A stretch of DNA of 64,000 nt from Lenzites betulinus (lineage: Eukaryota > Basidiomycota > Agaricomycetes > Polyporales > Polyporaceae), in NCBI GenBank assembly GCA_022264855.1, contig JABYQU010000005.1, positions 1,140,047 through 1,204,046 on the forward strand, given 5' to 3'. Below the pieces are notes generated by a model, which worked only from the letters and a program-made list of their open reading frames with translations, was not told where the DNA came from and ran no database searches. Shown piece by piece: positions 44,984 to 54,645 of the stretch (the first letter of the stretch is position 1; each line of letters opens with the position of its first letter). The translations under genes were made by a program, and so were the position numbers.

Positions 44984-45781
44984 GCCATCCTCTGCCTCCG
45001 CAAACGCGCTCGGGCGCCCCCCGCACACGCACAACACCTCGCCGCGCCCCTCTCCTCCGACAAAGGCGGCGCAGCGCACGTCCTCGCCATCCCCAGCCTG
45101 CGCTCGAGCGTCGACGACGAGCAGGTCCCGCGCCCGTTCGTCATGCCGCCGCGCGACACGCCCCGGTCCCCCGCGGGCGCGGACACGCCCACCTCCACGT
45201 CTATGCTCCTCGCACGGGAGAAGGGCGCGCCCACCGCGCCCTCCTACCCGCCCGCCTCGCCCGCCGGCTCGCAGCCCCCCGGGGACGCGCTGCAGCCGGG
45301 CAGCGCGTCGTCGCGCGAGCCCAGCCGAACACTGGCGCGCGCGCCTCCGCACCCCGCGCGGACCTCGGGCGTCCTGGTCCGGCGGTACGCCGAGAACGGC
45401 GAGGGCGGCGCGGCGGTCGAGCCTGTGTATGGGACGGAGAAGCCGCGGCCGGGGCGGCAGGACGAGAGTGCTGGGGCGGCGCTGGCGAGCCCGACGTCGA
45501 CGACGTCCTCTAGTTCTGGGAGAGGGCTGCCGGTGGGCGTGGCGGGCGCGATGACGATGGCGATGGGCTCGACGGTGGGCGACGTCGACGAGGAGGACGG
45601 GCCGCCGCCGTATGCGCCGGGAGAGCGGGAGGCAGGCGAGGTGGGTGAGCGGGATGCGGAGAAGGTGGGCGAGGAGGGTGTGCTGGCTGGGCCGCTCAGG
45701 GACGGATGCAGGGCCCCGCGCGCGCACGGACGAGATCGTACCGTCGATTTCGAGTACGTCGAGGGGCCATGGGGAGTATAG
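44078..45781 (+). CDS. Beta-rich ectodomain single-pass membrane protein, PPPY tail (2)
   Basis: Exons 44078-44387, 44444-44699 and 44752-45781 give 531 residues, with introns of 56 and 52 nt in phases 1 and 2. The signal peptide is about 1-28 (F-L-A-A-L-I-I-A-L-L-Q-L-P-L-A-Q-S). The ectodomain has L-Q-N-V-T-V-D-D-T, C-T-T-C, G-T-W-H-D-V-S-Y, V-A-V-Y-A-Y-C, Y-Q-Y-N-V-P-V-F and L-L-D-Y-F-V-F-T. A Ser/Pro stalk, a TM at about 248-271 and K-R-A-R follow. The Pro/Ala-rich tail carries D-E-E-D-G-P-P-P-Y-A-P-G-E-R (PPPY at 473-476), with about 55 residues beyond it. Duplicate at 54.6 kb. Probably a plasma-membrane protein; ligand and partner unknown. PPxY is a WW-domain ligand motif. Confidence 0.82.
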
Positions 45782-46407
45782 TAGGAGACGGGGGGTAGTA
45801 GGAGACGGGGGCCATGGGGGGTATAGTTGGACCGCGGGCTCTAGGGGTACGGCCTTCTATGAGGACTAGTTGGACATGGACGCCGCGCTCTGTACGCAAA
45901 CGTCGGAGACGGCAGAACGACCAGGTGAGCCCCCCAGGCCATCGCCCGTGTAGACTACGGAGCGCAAAATATATTTCTCTTGCTCCTCGGAGAGCCATTG
46001 ATATGTACGCTACTCGCGTCCGCGAGGGCCTCCGTCCATGAGTTGCACCCGCGCCGCGGTGTGTGTCCTGCATACGCTACATACCGTCTCGTGCTCCCCG
46101 CGTGCTGCGCGCAAACGGACGCCATAAATAAAATGCGCACCCGCCCGCCAGGGGCACAGTGCACGCGCGCCCGAGACCCTTTCGATCTCGGCAGGTGCGT
46201 GGACATAGCCACGGCGGCGCACACCGGTTTCCGCTCCTCCCGGGCGCGAGCCGCGTTGACCCTGGGCGACGCCGGGGGATGTGTGCCCGTGGACCGGGTC
46301 GATCGCACTGCGTATCTGCGAGGGCGCGCCGCCGGCAAAATGGTACCGTTTATTTGGCGTACCGGCGATCCAGTGAGACAAGCCGTGAGCATGCTACCAC
46401 AATGATC
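45782..46407. other. Intergenic
   Basis: Contains a short GGAGACGGGG(G)-type direct repeat just after the PPPY gene (45784-45810). No gene is supported. Confidence 0.45.
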
Positions 46408-47174
46408 CTACTCCATTCTAAGTGGCCGGCCGCGCGTGTACACCGGCTCACCGCGTACGCCTCGCGCCCGTCCGCCCGTCCTGCGCACACCCCGCGCCCC
46501 CGACGCCTCGTCCTCAAACTGTGTGATCGGGTCGCTTGGATCCTCTGCGCCCGTCGCCATCCAGCGCGGGGCGCGCGCCCTCGTCCCCGTCCTCCGAGTC
46601 GCCGCCAGTGCGACCTCCGCGCGGGCCTCTGCCTCGGCCGTCACCCATCTCTCCGACTTTGGCCCGTTCCGCTCGTACCGCGGCGGGAACCGGACAGGGT
46701 CCACCTTTTTGCTCCCTCTGTGCTTCTTGATGTCGCTCCGCCCGAGCTGCGGCGGGAGGCCCTTGTTCTGCGCACTCGGCGCGACGTCCACCGCCTGCCT
46801 CTTCGCCCGCGCCGCCTTGTCGAGCTCCGCAGGGACGAACTTCATCGCGCCCGTCTCCCACAGCACGCACAGCGTCGAGATTTGCTGGTAGCCCGTGACG
46901 TCGCTGAGGTTCGTGAACGTGATCCCGTCCGGCCAGCCGCGCAGCTCCAAGCCATACTTGACGTAGATTTTCTTGTGATAGCCGCGGACGCACCAGGACA
47001 TGGACGCCTCCTCGTCGCCTGTCAGCTTCCCTGCACAGCGACGTCAGTGCGCGCACGTGAAACCGCAGGCTGTAGAAACAACTTACGTATCATGTGGTCC
47101 ATTGACTTGCGCAGCATGCCGCGCATCAGAATCTCGCGCCGCGCGTATGCATTCGTCGACGCCTTGCGTGGCAT
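46408..47174 (-). CDS. Unknown Agaricomycete-type protein with RGWP/NLS motif (complete copy)
   Basis: Exons 47174-47087 and 47030-46408 give 236 residues, with one intron of 56 nt in phase 1. The centre reads Y-V-K-Y-G-L-E-L-R-G-W-P-D-G-I-T-F-T-N-L-S, followed by a W-E-T-G segment and a basic S-D-I-K-K-H-R. From memory this R/E-G-W-P ... F-x-N-L-S arrangement recurs in many Agaricomycete hypothetical proteins, often near mobile elements; no function is known to me. The C-terminal part is Ala/Arg-rich and low complexity. The ATG at 47174 is the first in frame; further upstream exons cannot be excluded. A 5'-truncated duplicate is at 57.0-57.6 kb. Confidence 0.55.
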
Positions 47175-47700
47175 AGCGGCAGTGATGGCGTACCGGTCTC
47201 TACAGTGCGATAGGCGGTGAGTATCGTTCGACATTGCGAGAGATGCAGAGAACGTACCAGGAGCGGGTGTGCGGGGAAGGAGTCCCGAGCGCACGCCGTC
47301 CCGCCTGCTTTTGAAGCCTGTCGTGTCCCTGGATGTCCAGGCGTCCAGCGCGCGTGTCCTGAGCCCCGCGGTGAGGGGCGGAACGGATCAACAACGGTCG
47401 CAAACATACCATCCTCAGGCGAGCAGGGGGAAACAGCTTTGGCGGCGGCCAACTTGCTGGCAGCTATGCGGCGACGTGGGCGCCGGCGCAGGTCTTCAAA
47501 GCTAGTACCGCTTCGTGCGCATCGTGACCGCGTGCCGAGGCGTTTGAGGACGCAACCCTGCCGCGTGCGTGTCGAGTTTCGGACGCCTCCGCGCAGCGAT
47601 CGTACCGCCCGCCCGAGTCCACAGGGTCGAAATTATTTTCGTCACGAGATGCGCCAGGAGCCTCCCTGTGTGCGCGCACCGTAAAGACCAGCGTGCCGTG
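47175..47700. other. Intergenic
   Basis: GC-rich stretch between the RGWP gene and the satellite array. No gene is supported. Confidence 0.4.
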
Positions 47701-50020
47701 CGATTCGCGTTGCGAGGGGACGAGGGGCCGAGACGGCGGCGGCGCTTTTCCCCGCAGGTGCATGAAATTATCGGAAAGTGTCGTCATTTGTTTCTTCGCC
47801 CATCGGGCTGAGATTTCGTGAGCGTAGCGCGTTTCTACAGACCATTCCACGTACCAAGTTTCGCGGCAGCGCGACGCGATCCCCGGCAGCGGCGGGCGAA
47901 ACACGGCTCTCATGGGCGCCGGCGCGGGGATAAGTCAGCGCGTGCTCCGCGGATCGGGCTGGAAATGGGTGAGCACCGCGCGCTCGTATAGCGCAGGAGA
48001 CGTACCAAGTTACGCGGCGCTGCGACAAACGGGGCGGCAGGGGCGGGTTGAACACGACGGGACGACCGGCGCTCATACCCCTCTTCGAGCAGGGCCTCGT
48101 CGAATCCGGCCGAAACGTTCTAGAGGTATGCGCTCTATGCTGGAGAACCCATCTGTGAAAGCGCACGTGGTGCGGATAAGTATTGCGGCTGGAGCGGGGG
48201 CGAATGAGACGGGGACACGGGCGGCGACTTGGGGTGACGAGCGATGGGCATGGGAGGCATCGGGGTGTGTCGGGACGTGTAAGGGTGCGTCGGGGTGTGT
48301 TTGCCGACGTCTGGGTGCTTCCGAGTGCGCTGGGAAACGCCAGAATGAACGTGCGCAGCCGTCGTACTCTTGCAGCACACAAAACATCCTCTTGACGAGT
48401 CGAGCGCATTGCCCGCCGCGGCGCCGCCTGTGCATTGTACTCCACATCCGGTACCGCGCAGACGACAGGTAGACACGCTGGCATGTGTCCGCACGCCGTG
48501 CCACAAGAAGTGCGGCCAAAGGGCCCAGGGAAGCGAGCGTGCCATGCCGCTCGGGCGGGCGCTTCTCTCCGCGCGCCCATGAAATCGTCCAAACGTGCCG
48601 CGATATTACCTCCTCGGATCGCGCTGCAATTTGGTGAGCGTAGCGTGTTTGTGCAACGGAACCGACGTACGGAGTTACGCGGCGCGGCGGCGTGGCGTGC
48701 GGCAGGGGTGGGCGGAACTATCCTTCTCTGGGCGCCGGCGCGCGAATACCTCGACGAGTTCTTCGTTAATCCTGGTGAAACTTGGTGAGCACCGCGAGAT
48801 GATACAGGGGAGTATACGTACCGAGTTACGCGGCGTTACGAGTGGTGGTCGCGCAGGGGTGGGCGAAACACGCCGGGGCGTGCACAGCCTGCTTTGGAGG
48901 CAACCTGCTCGGATGCCGCCGAAACTTTGTGAACGCATGCACGTCACACTGTCGAAAACCGCTGCCAAGGCGCAGGACATGCGGGGGAATACTCGCCCAG
49001 CAATGAGCATTTCTTTGTCGACATGCCCGAAAATGTGCAAAACTGACCAGCACGGTTTGTGCTTGGATCGCGCTGAAATTCGGTGAGCGTAGCGCGTTCG
49101 TACAATGGAAGATACGTACTGAGTTACGCGGCGCGGCGGCGCGGTATGCGGCAGGGGTGGGCGGAACTATCCTTCTCTGGGCGCCGGCACGCGAATACCT
49201 CGACGAGTTCTTCGTTAATCCTGGTGAAACTTGGTGAGCACCGCGCGATGATACAGGGGAGTATACGTACCGAGTTACGCGGTGTTACGAGTGGTGGTCG
49301 CGCAGGGGTGGGCGAAACACGCCGGGGCGTGCACAGCCTGCTTTGGAGGCAACCTGCTCGGATGCCGCCGAAACTTTGTGAACGCATGCACGTCACACTG
49401 TCGAAAACCGCTGCCAAGGCGCAGGACATGCGGGGGAATACTCGCCCGGCAATGAGCATTTCTTCGTCGACATGCCCGAAAATGTGCGAAACTGACCACC
49501 ACGATTTGTGCTTGGATCGCGCTGAAATTCGGTGAGCGTAGCGCGTTCGTACAATGGAAGATACGTACTGAGTTACGCGGCGCGGCGGCGCGGTATGCGG
49601 CAGGGGTGGGCGAAATGGTCCTTCCCTGAGCGCCGGCGCGCGAATAACTCGACGAGTTCTTCGTGAATCCTGCTGAAACTTGGTGAGCACCGCGCGACGG
49701 TACGGTAGCGTGCACGTACCAGGTTACGCGGCGCGGCGCGAAGTGGTCGCGCAGGGGCGGCTGAAACATGCCGCGGCGCGCACATTCTCTTCTGGAGGCA
49801 GCCATCTCGGATGGGGCTGGAACTGGGTGGAAACGTGCGCGTTATACTGACGAGCGCGGCCGTCGAATCGCAGGACGTGCGGGGGAATATTCGTCCGGCG
49901 GTGCGTGTTTCTTCGTCGATGTGCCCGAAAAAGTGCGAAAACGACCTGGGATTATTGTGCTCCGAACGCGCTGGAACTCAGTGAGCGCAGCGCATTTGTG
50001 TCCAAGAATGCGCGAATGCG
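47700..50020. repeat. Satellite-like array, 150-bp monomers in 450-bp trimers
   Basis: Monomers start around a box of type GCTGAAAYTTGGTGAGCRYAGCGCG. Box positions near 48621, 48771, 48918, 49068, 49221, 49368, 49518, 49671, 49816 and 49967 give steps of 145-153 bp. Every third monomer is the best match, so the clearest period is about 450 bp (48632, 49082, 49531 and 49980 for the GTGAGC core). Two older monomers lie near 47805 and 47956. About 48110-48560 interrupts the array. The two long ORFs in it (48595-49086 and 49083-49535) are simply one trimer read twice. Confidence 0.8.
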
Positions 50021-51581
50021 CTAATGCGCTTACGGAGTCGCGCCGCGCGGGGAGTAGAACATGGCCAGGGGCGCTCGAAATGCACGATCATCTCTCCCAG
50101 CCCTTTGGTCAAGCCTCGCACACCGCGTCGGTGTGATACCCAAACGCACACGAGTGCGAGACGTCTGCGCACACAGTCACCCTCGCAGTCGTGTGCCGCC
50201 ATGCCAAATGCACGGAATGCGACTGAACGGCCGCTAACTTGGACGCGACCTCCTTCGCGACGTGCAGCGGCATCGTTTGACGTCCCACCCCTCCCGCCGT
50301 TGCTCACAGACTCGCTCGCCACCTCTGGGAGCGAACGGGCAAACGGGCGGGATGCCGATACCTCTCGGCTCGCCGCCATGCCCCGCCGCCCATCGTCACA
50401 GCGCCGCGCTAGGTACGGCATGACCTCACATACGGCCGCCACCGACAGCGAGCGCGCGGTTCTGAGACGCATCGGCTGAGCGGGGCCCTGTTCGCCACTA
50501 GTCCGCGACTCCGCGGTACTGTACGAGCGCGGACAGCAGCCGGTCAGGTCACCACGGCGTGCGCGCGCGCGGCTACCCTGGCTTGGTGCGCGTGTCGCCA
50601 ACGTTGCATGAAACTCCCGCCCCGCGCCGATGACGTCTGCCTTTGCCTCGCAACGGGGTCTCGGCTGCAATGCGTCGAATGCGTCGAATGCGTCGATGGG
50701 GGGCTACTACGGCAGGGTGCACGTCCTGTGTAGCTGAGCTAGCGGGCGCAACGAGCGGGAGCCAGCCGGGAAGGCCAAGTATGACGAGCATGCGCAGACG
50801 TCGACGTGCAGGGGACCGCACGGCCGGCGAGCGTGGTCGCGTGCACGGCGGGGAAAGGGTCCGCGGTGCGCCCAGCCGGTGCCCTGTCTGACAACAATAG
50901 ATGAGAATAAGTCAGACGGGCGCGGCGGAAGGAGACGCACGGCGGTGGGCGCGCGCAGCGGCACCTCGCGTAGTGCACAAGGACGATGCGCGGGCCACGT
51001 CCCTGCGAGGCCCTGCGAGGCCCTGCGAGGGTGAAACGCATCCGCGTCGCCGTTCCGAGCTAAATAGCGCATGCTTGATTGCGCACACACGCGCACTCGC
51101 CATCCCCGCTCGCCCAGTCTCCGCCCCCGTCTTCCGTGTGCTCGTTCCGATCCCCGACGGCCGTCTGCAACATACGATGTGCTCCAGAAGGTAGACGGTA
51201 CGCACCGTGGCTGCTATGTGCGCTCTGAGCGATCTTGACACTCACGCTCGACGCCAGAACATGGGGGAACGGCGTCCGGGTCGGCGTCCTGGTCGGCCAC
51301 CTTGTCGTGGAGACGGTATGTCCTTTGCCGTTTGCGGCGCATGCATCTCAACGAGCTTTGGTCCTAGATACGGTATGCGATTAGCTGTGTGCGGTCCTAG
51401 CGCAAGGGGCCCAACCTACACGATCAAGAGTGGGGCCAGCTACGACGATACAGCGCGGCGACGTCGTGCTGAGCTATCATGCCAAGGCCGCGAGGCCCCG
51501 CGTGTGTCGTCGTGGAGGGTCGCGGGGGTGTTCTCGCAGCGCCGTCTGACCGGTTGTGTTCGCGTTCGCGTGGGGAGCGGC
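50021..51581. other. No gene seen
   Basis: Holds two small direct repeats: GCGTCGAAT x3 near 50672-50697 and CCCTGCGAGG x3 at 51001-51030. It ends at the break where TM-7 loses homology with TM-6. Nothing coding is supported. Confidence 0.45.
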
Positions 51582-52142
51582 TCAGACCCCCTGCAGGGCA
51601 CGTCGACAGCTGCGGACACGGCCAGCAGCCCCGAGAGCAAGAAGGACGAAAACTAGCGGGACAAGAATGAAGAGCGACGTGGTGTGGCCGTCCGTAGATT
51701 GGAGGAGGCCTTCTCCGAGGGACAATGAATCGCCCCTGCATACGATCGAGTCCATCGGTACTGTGAGGACGCGTTAGTAACTTCCGAATACCGAAACACT
51801 AGGTACTCGACATCTAACAGTGGTATTCACCTGAGCCTGAACCACATCGCGCCTCTTCTGCGGCGACGAGGGCAGCGAACTGCTGCGGCGTGCATATGGA
51901 CTGCAAACAGGATGGATTCTGCTTGATCGGGGCCTCCGCGCAGGTACAGTCTGCGGCGCTGGAGAGGGTTCCGTCAGCGAGAGTTCCGCGTGTGGAAGCA
52001 CCAGTCACCAGGCAAGAAGCGGGCGCGGTGGGAAATAAGATGAGACTCACAACAGCTGTTCCGCCGTGCCGCATGAGGAAGGGAAGACGGACAGGCGGCC
52101 CGTGTGCTCGCAGAAGAAGTCGCATTCCGGGAAGGCTGACAT
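51582..52142 (-). CDS. CFEM single-pass membrane protein, truncated tail (TM-7)
   Basis: Exons 52142-52051, 51958-51831 and 51760-51582 give 132 residues; introns are 92 and 70 nt in phases 2 and 1, identical in size to TM-6. CFEM cysteines are at 7, 11, 24, 35, 37, 48, 53 and 69, all kept. The TM is at about 103-122 (F-I-L-V-P-L-V-F-V-L-L-A-L-G-A-A-G). The basic border is weaker (R-V-R-S-C-R-R). After C-R-R-A-L-Q the homology with TM-6 stops at the duplication breakpoint, and the frame ends two codons later at a chance TGA, so the cytoplasmic tail of about 45 residues is gone. A CATAAAAGGAC box lies near 52282. Either a working tail-less variant or the start of decay. Confidence 0.72.
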
Positions 52143-53512
52143 CGTCGCGGGTGTAGATGATAGCTGGCTAGGCAGCGATCAGTGTGCTAAAACACGAGCG
52201 CAAGCTGGTATATAACTCGTACCTGTGGAACACGCTCGCACAGTTATGTACCTCACCTACTGCAAGTAGTACCTGTCCTTTTATGCTTTATCGCGCGCTA
52301 TAAGGACGAGTCTTCGAACGCCAAACAGGAATGTGTGAGACCATAAACGAGTGCCTCAGCGACCGGCGTAGCAGGAGCTCCGTCCGCACGAGAGCGAGGG
52401 CAGCACGTCCGGCTAGGCAAAGTTGGCCGTGCGCATACCGTTGGATGCATCATCGAGTGTGCGCATTCAACGAGAGCAAGGCAAAGTATAAAGTCATCCC
52501 GGCATACGGCACCTCGCTCCGTGAGAGCGCAGCTGGAGCCCGCATGAGAGCGGAATTGAGTTCCATCGATCTTCGTGACAGCAGAGGGCTCCTTTGCAGG
52601 TTCTTGCAGGGGCCATCCGTGATGATGGAGGATCAGAGACGCAGGCAGCGTCGTGGATCTGGCAAGTACAGACGTTATCCGGGGCCAGAGTCCGAGAGGC
52701 TGCGAGTGCAAGGCCGCGACGGAAGGCGCGAGGTTGAATTTTTATGTTGTGACCAGTAAGTGACTACCTGGACACGTCGCTGCGTCACACTTATGCAGTT
52801 CAGTGGCAGGCGGCGGCGGCGTGAGATACTCCACGACGATGCTGTCATCCGACTGGGCCCGCGAGCATTCCATGACGTAGCTCTATTTGCAAGGAGAGAG
52901 TGGGTGCATATGTCTAGACTGCGTACGCAGGCCTCTCGGTCCTGCGACCCAACACCGCCGGACTACCAAACTCATGGAGATCTACCTCATGCCACGGCCA
53001 TCACACTCCCAATGAATGGCGGCGTGCATTAATAAGTCCTGAGATGGCACAGGAAACTGCCTGTGATCAAAGAACCCATAGGACGCAAGGCCGTCGCGCC
53101 GACATGGCAGTTCCCCAGGAACGACACACGCGGTCGGTCTTCTTCCTGATCCTGCTCGTCTTTACTCACTTCTGCGATTGCCCAGGACGTCCTGCAACGG
53201 CGCATCTGCTAAGCCATCGATGAGAGCAACGCGCTTTCTGGTCTTGCGGACATGTCACTTGCTTGTAGAAATCCCCGAACCTGTGTCGAATCTAGCTGAC
53301 GGCGATGACCGTGATCGGGCACAAAAGGCAGTAGTGGATTCCCAAACGGCACTAACGAGGTTGTCGCGACTCGGGCGTTCTTATCCCCAGCTGATCCCGC
53401 CGCTCCGAATGCATGCGCCAACTCTCCCACCGCATGCGCACTGGGCAGATTGCTGCTGTCGCCCAGCTGATGATGGACGTGTTCCTGATCTGCCGCTCCC
53501 CCGGGCTCGTTA
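52143..53512. other. Intergenic, divergent promoter region (copy 2)
   Basis: Equivalent of 42657-44017. No gene is supported. Confidence 0.45.
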
Positions 53513-54583
53513 TTGCTGTTCTCGCGGCGCTTGTCGCCGGCTTGATTTCGATTTTTTCGCACACTCACTGCTCTGCGAACGCCTCCACTCAGAACATCGA
53601 TAACTCGCTCAATTTTCCGTCTTTTGGCTTGATTCCTTCAGATTCGGACTCGTCTCGTCTGCGCGCAGGGCACGGTGCTGGTTTCGTCGTGAACGGACAA
53701 CTCGGACCCACCCGCTCCTCGAAGGCCCCCTTCAGCACCAGAACACAGTTTGCAAGTGAACCGCGCGCCGCAGGCAGATGGAAGAGGATCTCGAGGGTCT
53801 TTGAGGTGCGGCAGAGGGCATGACACTCAATTTTTGCGGTACGGTGCATAGTCTGCTTCGCATTGCAGCTGCTCGCGCACTGGGCTGTGGGGCAGTCTTG
53901 CATGTCACAAATATTACATTGGATGAGCTTATATGTGCTATGTAATAGTCAGGCCTGTCAATACATCTCCTGTATCATCATTACTTCTTTGATAAAAGCG
54001 TGCAAAGAAAGACGAAGTGGTCTGAGATACATAACTCAGGGAGAGATATCTTCCCATGACTTGAGCACGCCCAAGCGAAATACAAGCAATCAGATTCCAT
54101 TGTGGCATAAAATATGTCTCGTTAGAGATGGTGGATACACGCAGTGTACACCGGGGCTTTTTGCATATGTGTGAGCAAGACAGACGAAGCAAAGACGGGG
54201 GAGGAGGCGGCAAGGGAGCCAAGTGGTAAGGAAGACACTGAGACTATGCACCGTACCGCAAGAATTTAGTGTCATGCCCTCCACCGGCTCGCAAGGAACC
54301 CAGAGAGACAGTCCCCACTCGTCCACGATGCGTGCTTCATCTGATATTCATGTTCTGGTGTTGCGGTGGCTGCCGAGGAGGGTGGGTAGCCTATGTTGTC
54401 CGTTCGTAACGAAACGACCACTGTGCCCTGCGCGCAGACGAGACGAGTCCGAATCTGAAGGAATCAAGCCAAAAGACGGAAAATTGAGCGAGTTATCGAT
54501 GTTCTGAGTGGAGGCGTTCGCAGAGCAGTGAGTGTGCGAAAAAATCGAAATCAGGCCGGCGACAAGCGCCGCGAGAACAGCAA
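53513..54583. mobile_element. 1071-bp TIR element with TA target duplication
   Basis: Ends TTGCTGTTCTCGCGGCGC... and its complement. TIRs are near-identical for about 170 bp (53513-53690 and 54405-54583). Weaker inverted similarity continues to about 53860 and 54236. The flanks read CTCGT-TA|element|TA-AAACC, while copy 1 of the duplication has the uninterrupted CTCGTTAAAACC at 44014-44026. The insertion is therefore younger than the duplication and duplicated TA. No transposase is encoded; this is a Tc1/mariner-type non-autonomous candidate. Confidence 0.85.
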
Positions 54584-54645
54584 TAAAACCGTCTCTTGCG
54601 CCTGCACGCGCCCTCGGTATCGCGCATGGCCGACCCCAGGCCGCC

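Larger units (their letters stand above)
42091..47086 (+). repeat. Segmental duplication, copy 1
   Basis: About 5.0 kb that recurs in direct orientation at 51592-57676. It holds most of TM-6, the intergenic region, the PPPY protein (2) and the second exon of the gene at 46.4-47.2 kb. Similarity starts inside the TM-6 last exon and stops inside the first intron of the 46.4-kb gene. Confidence 0.85.

Noticed and set aside
44843..45727. Long minus-strand frame of 294 codons (and its copy at 55416-56321)
   Set aside because: Antisense to the spliced PPPY gene in very GC-rich DNA; Arg/His-rich without domains or splice logic.
46159..47220. Plus-strand frame of 353 codons (and copy at 56753-57679)
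   Set aside because: Antisense to the RGWP/NLS gene, whose exon phases and motif support the minus strand.
48262..48305. GT-rich run resembling telomere repeat
   Set aside because: Unit is CGGGGTGTGT-like and irregular, not TTAGGG; only a few copies.
48595..49535. Two adjacent similar ORFs that look like a tandem gene pair
   Set aside because: They are the 450-bp satellite trimer read twice; the third trimer breaks the frame.
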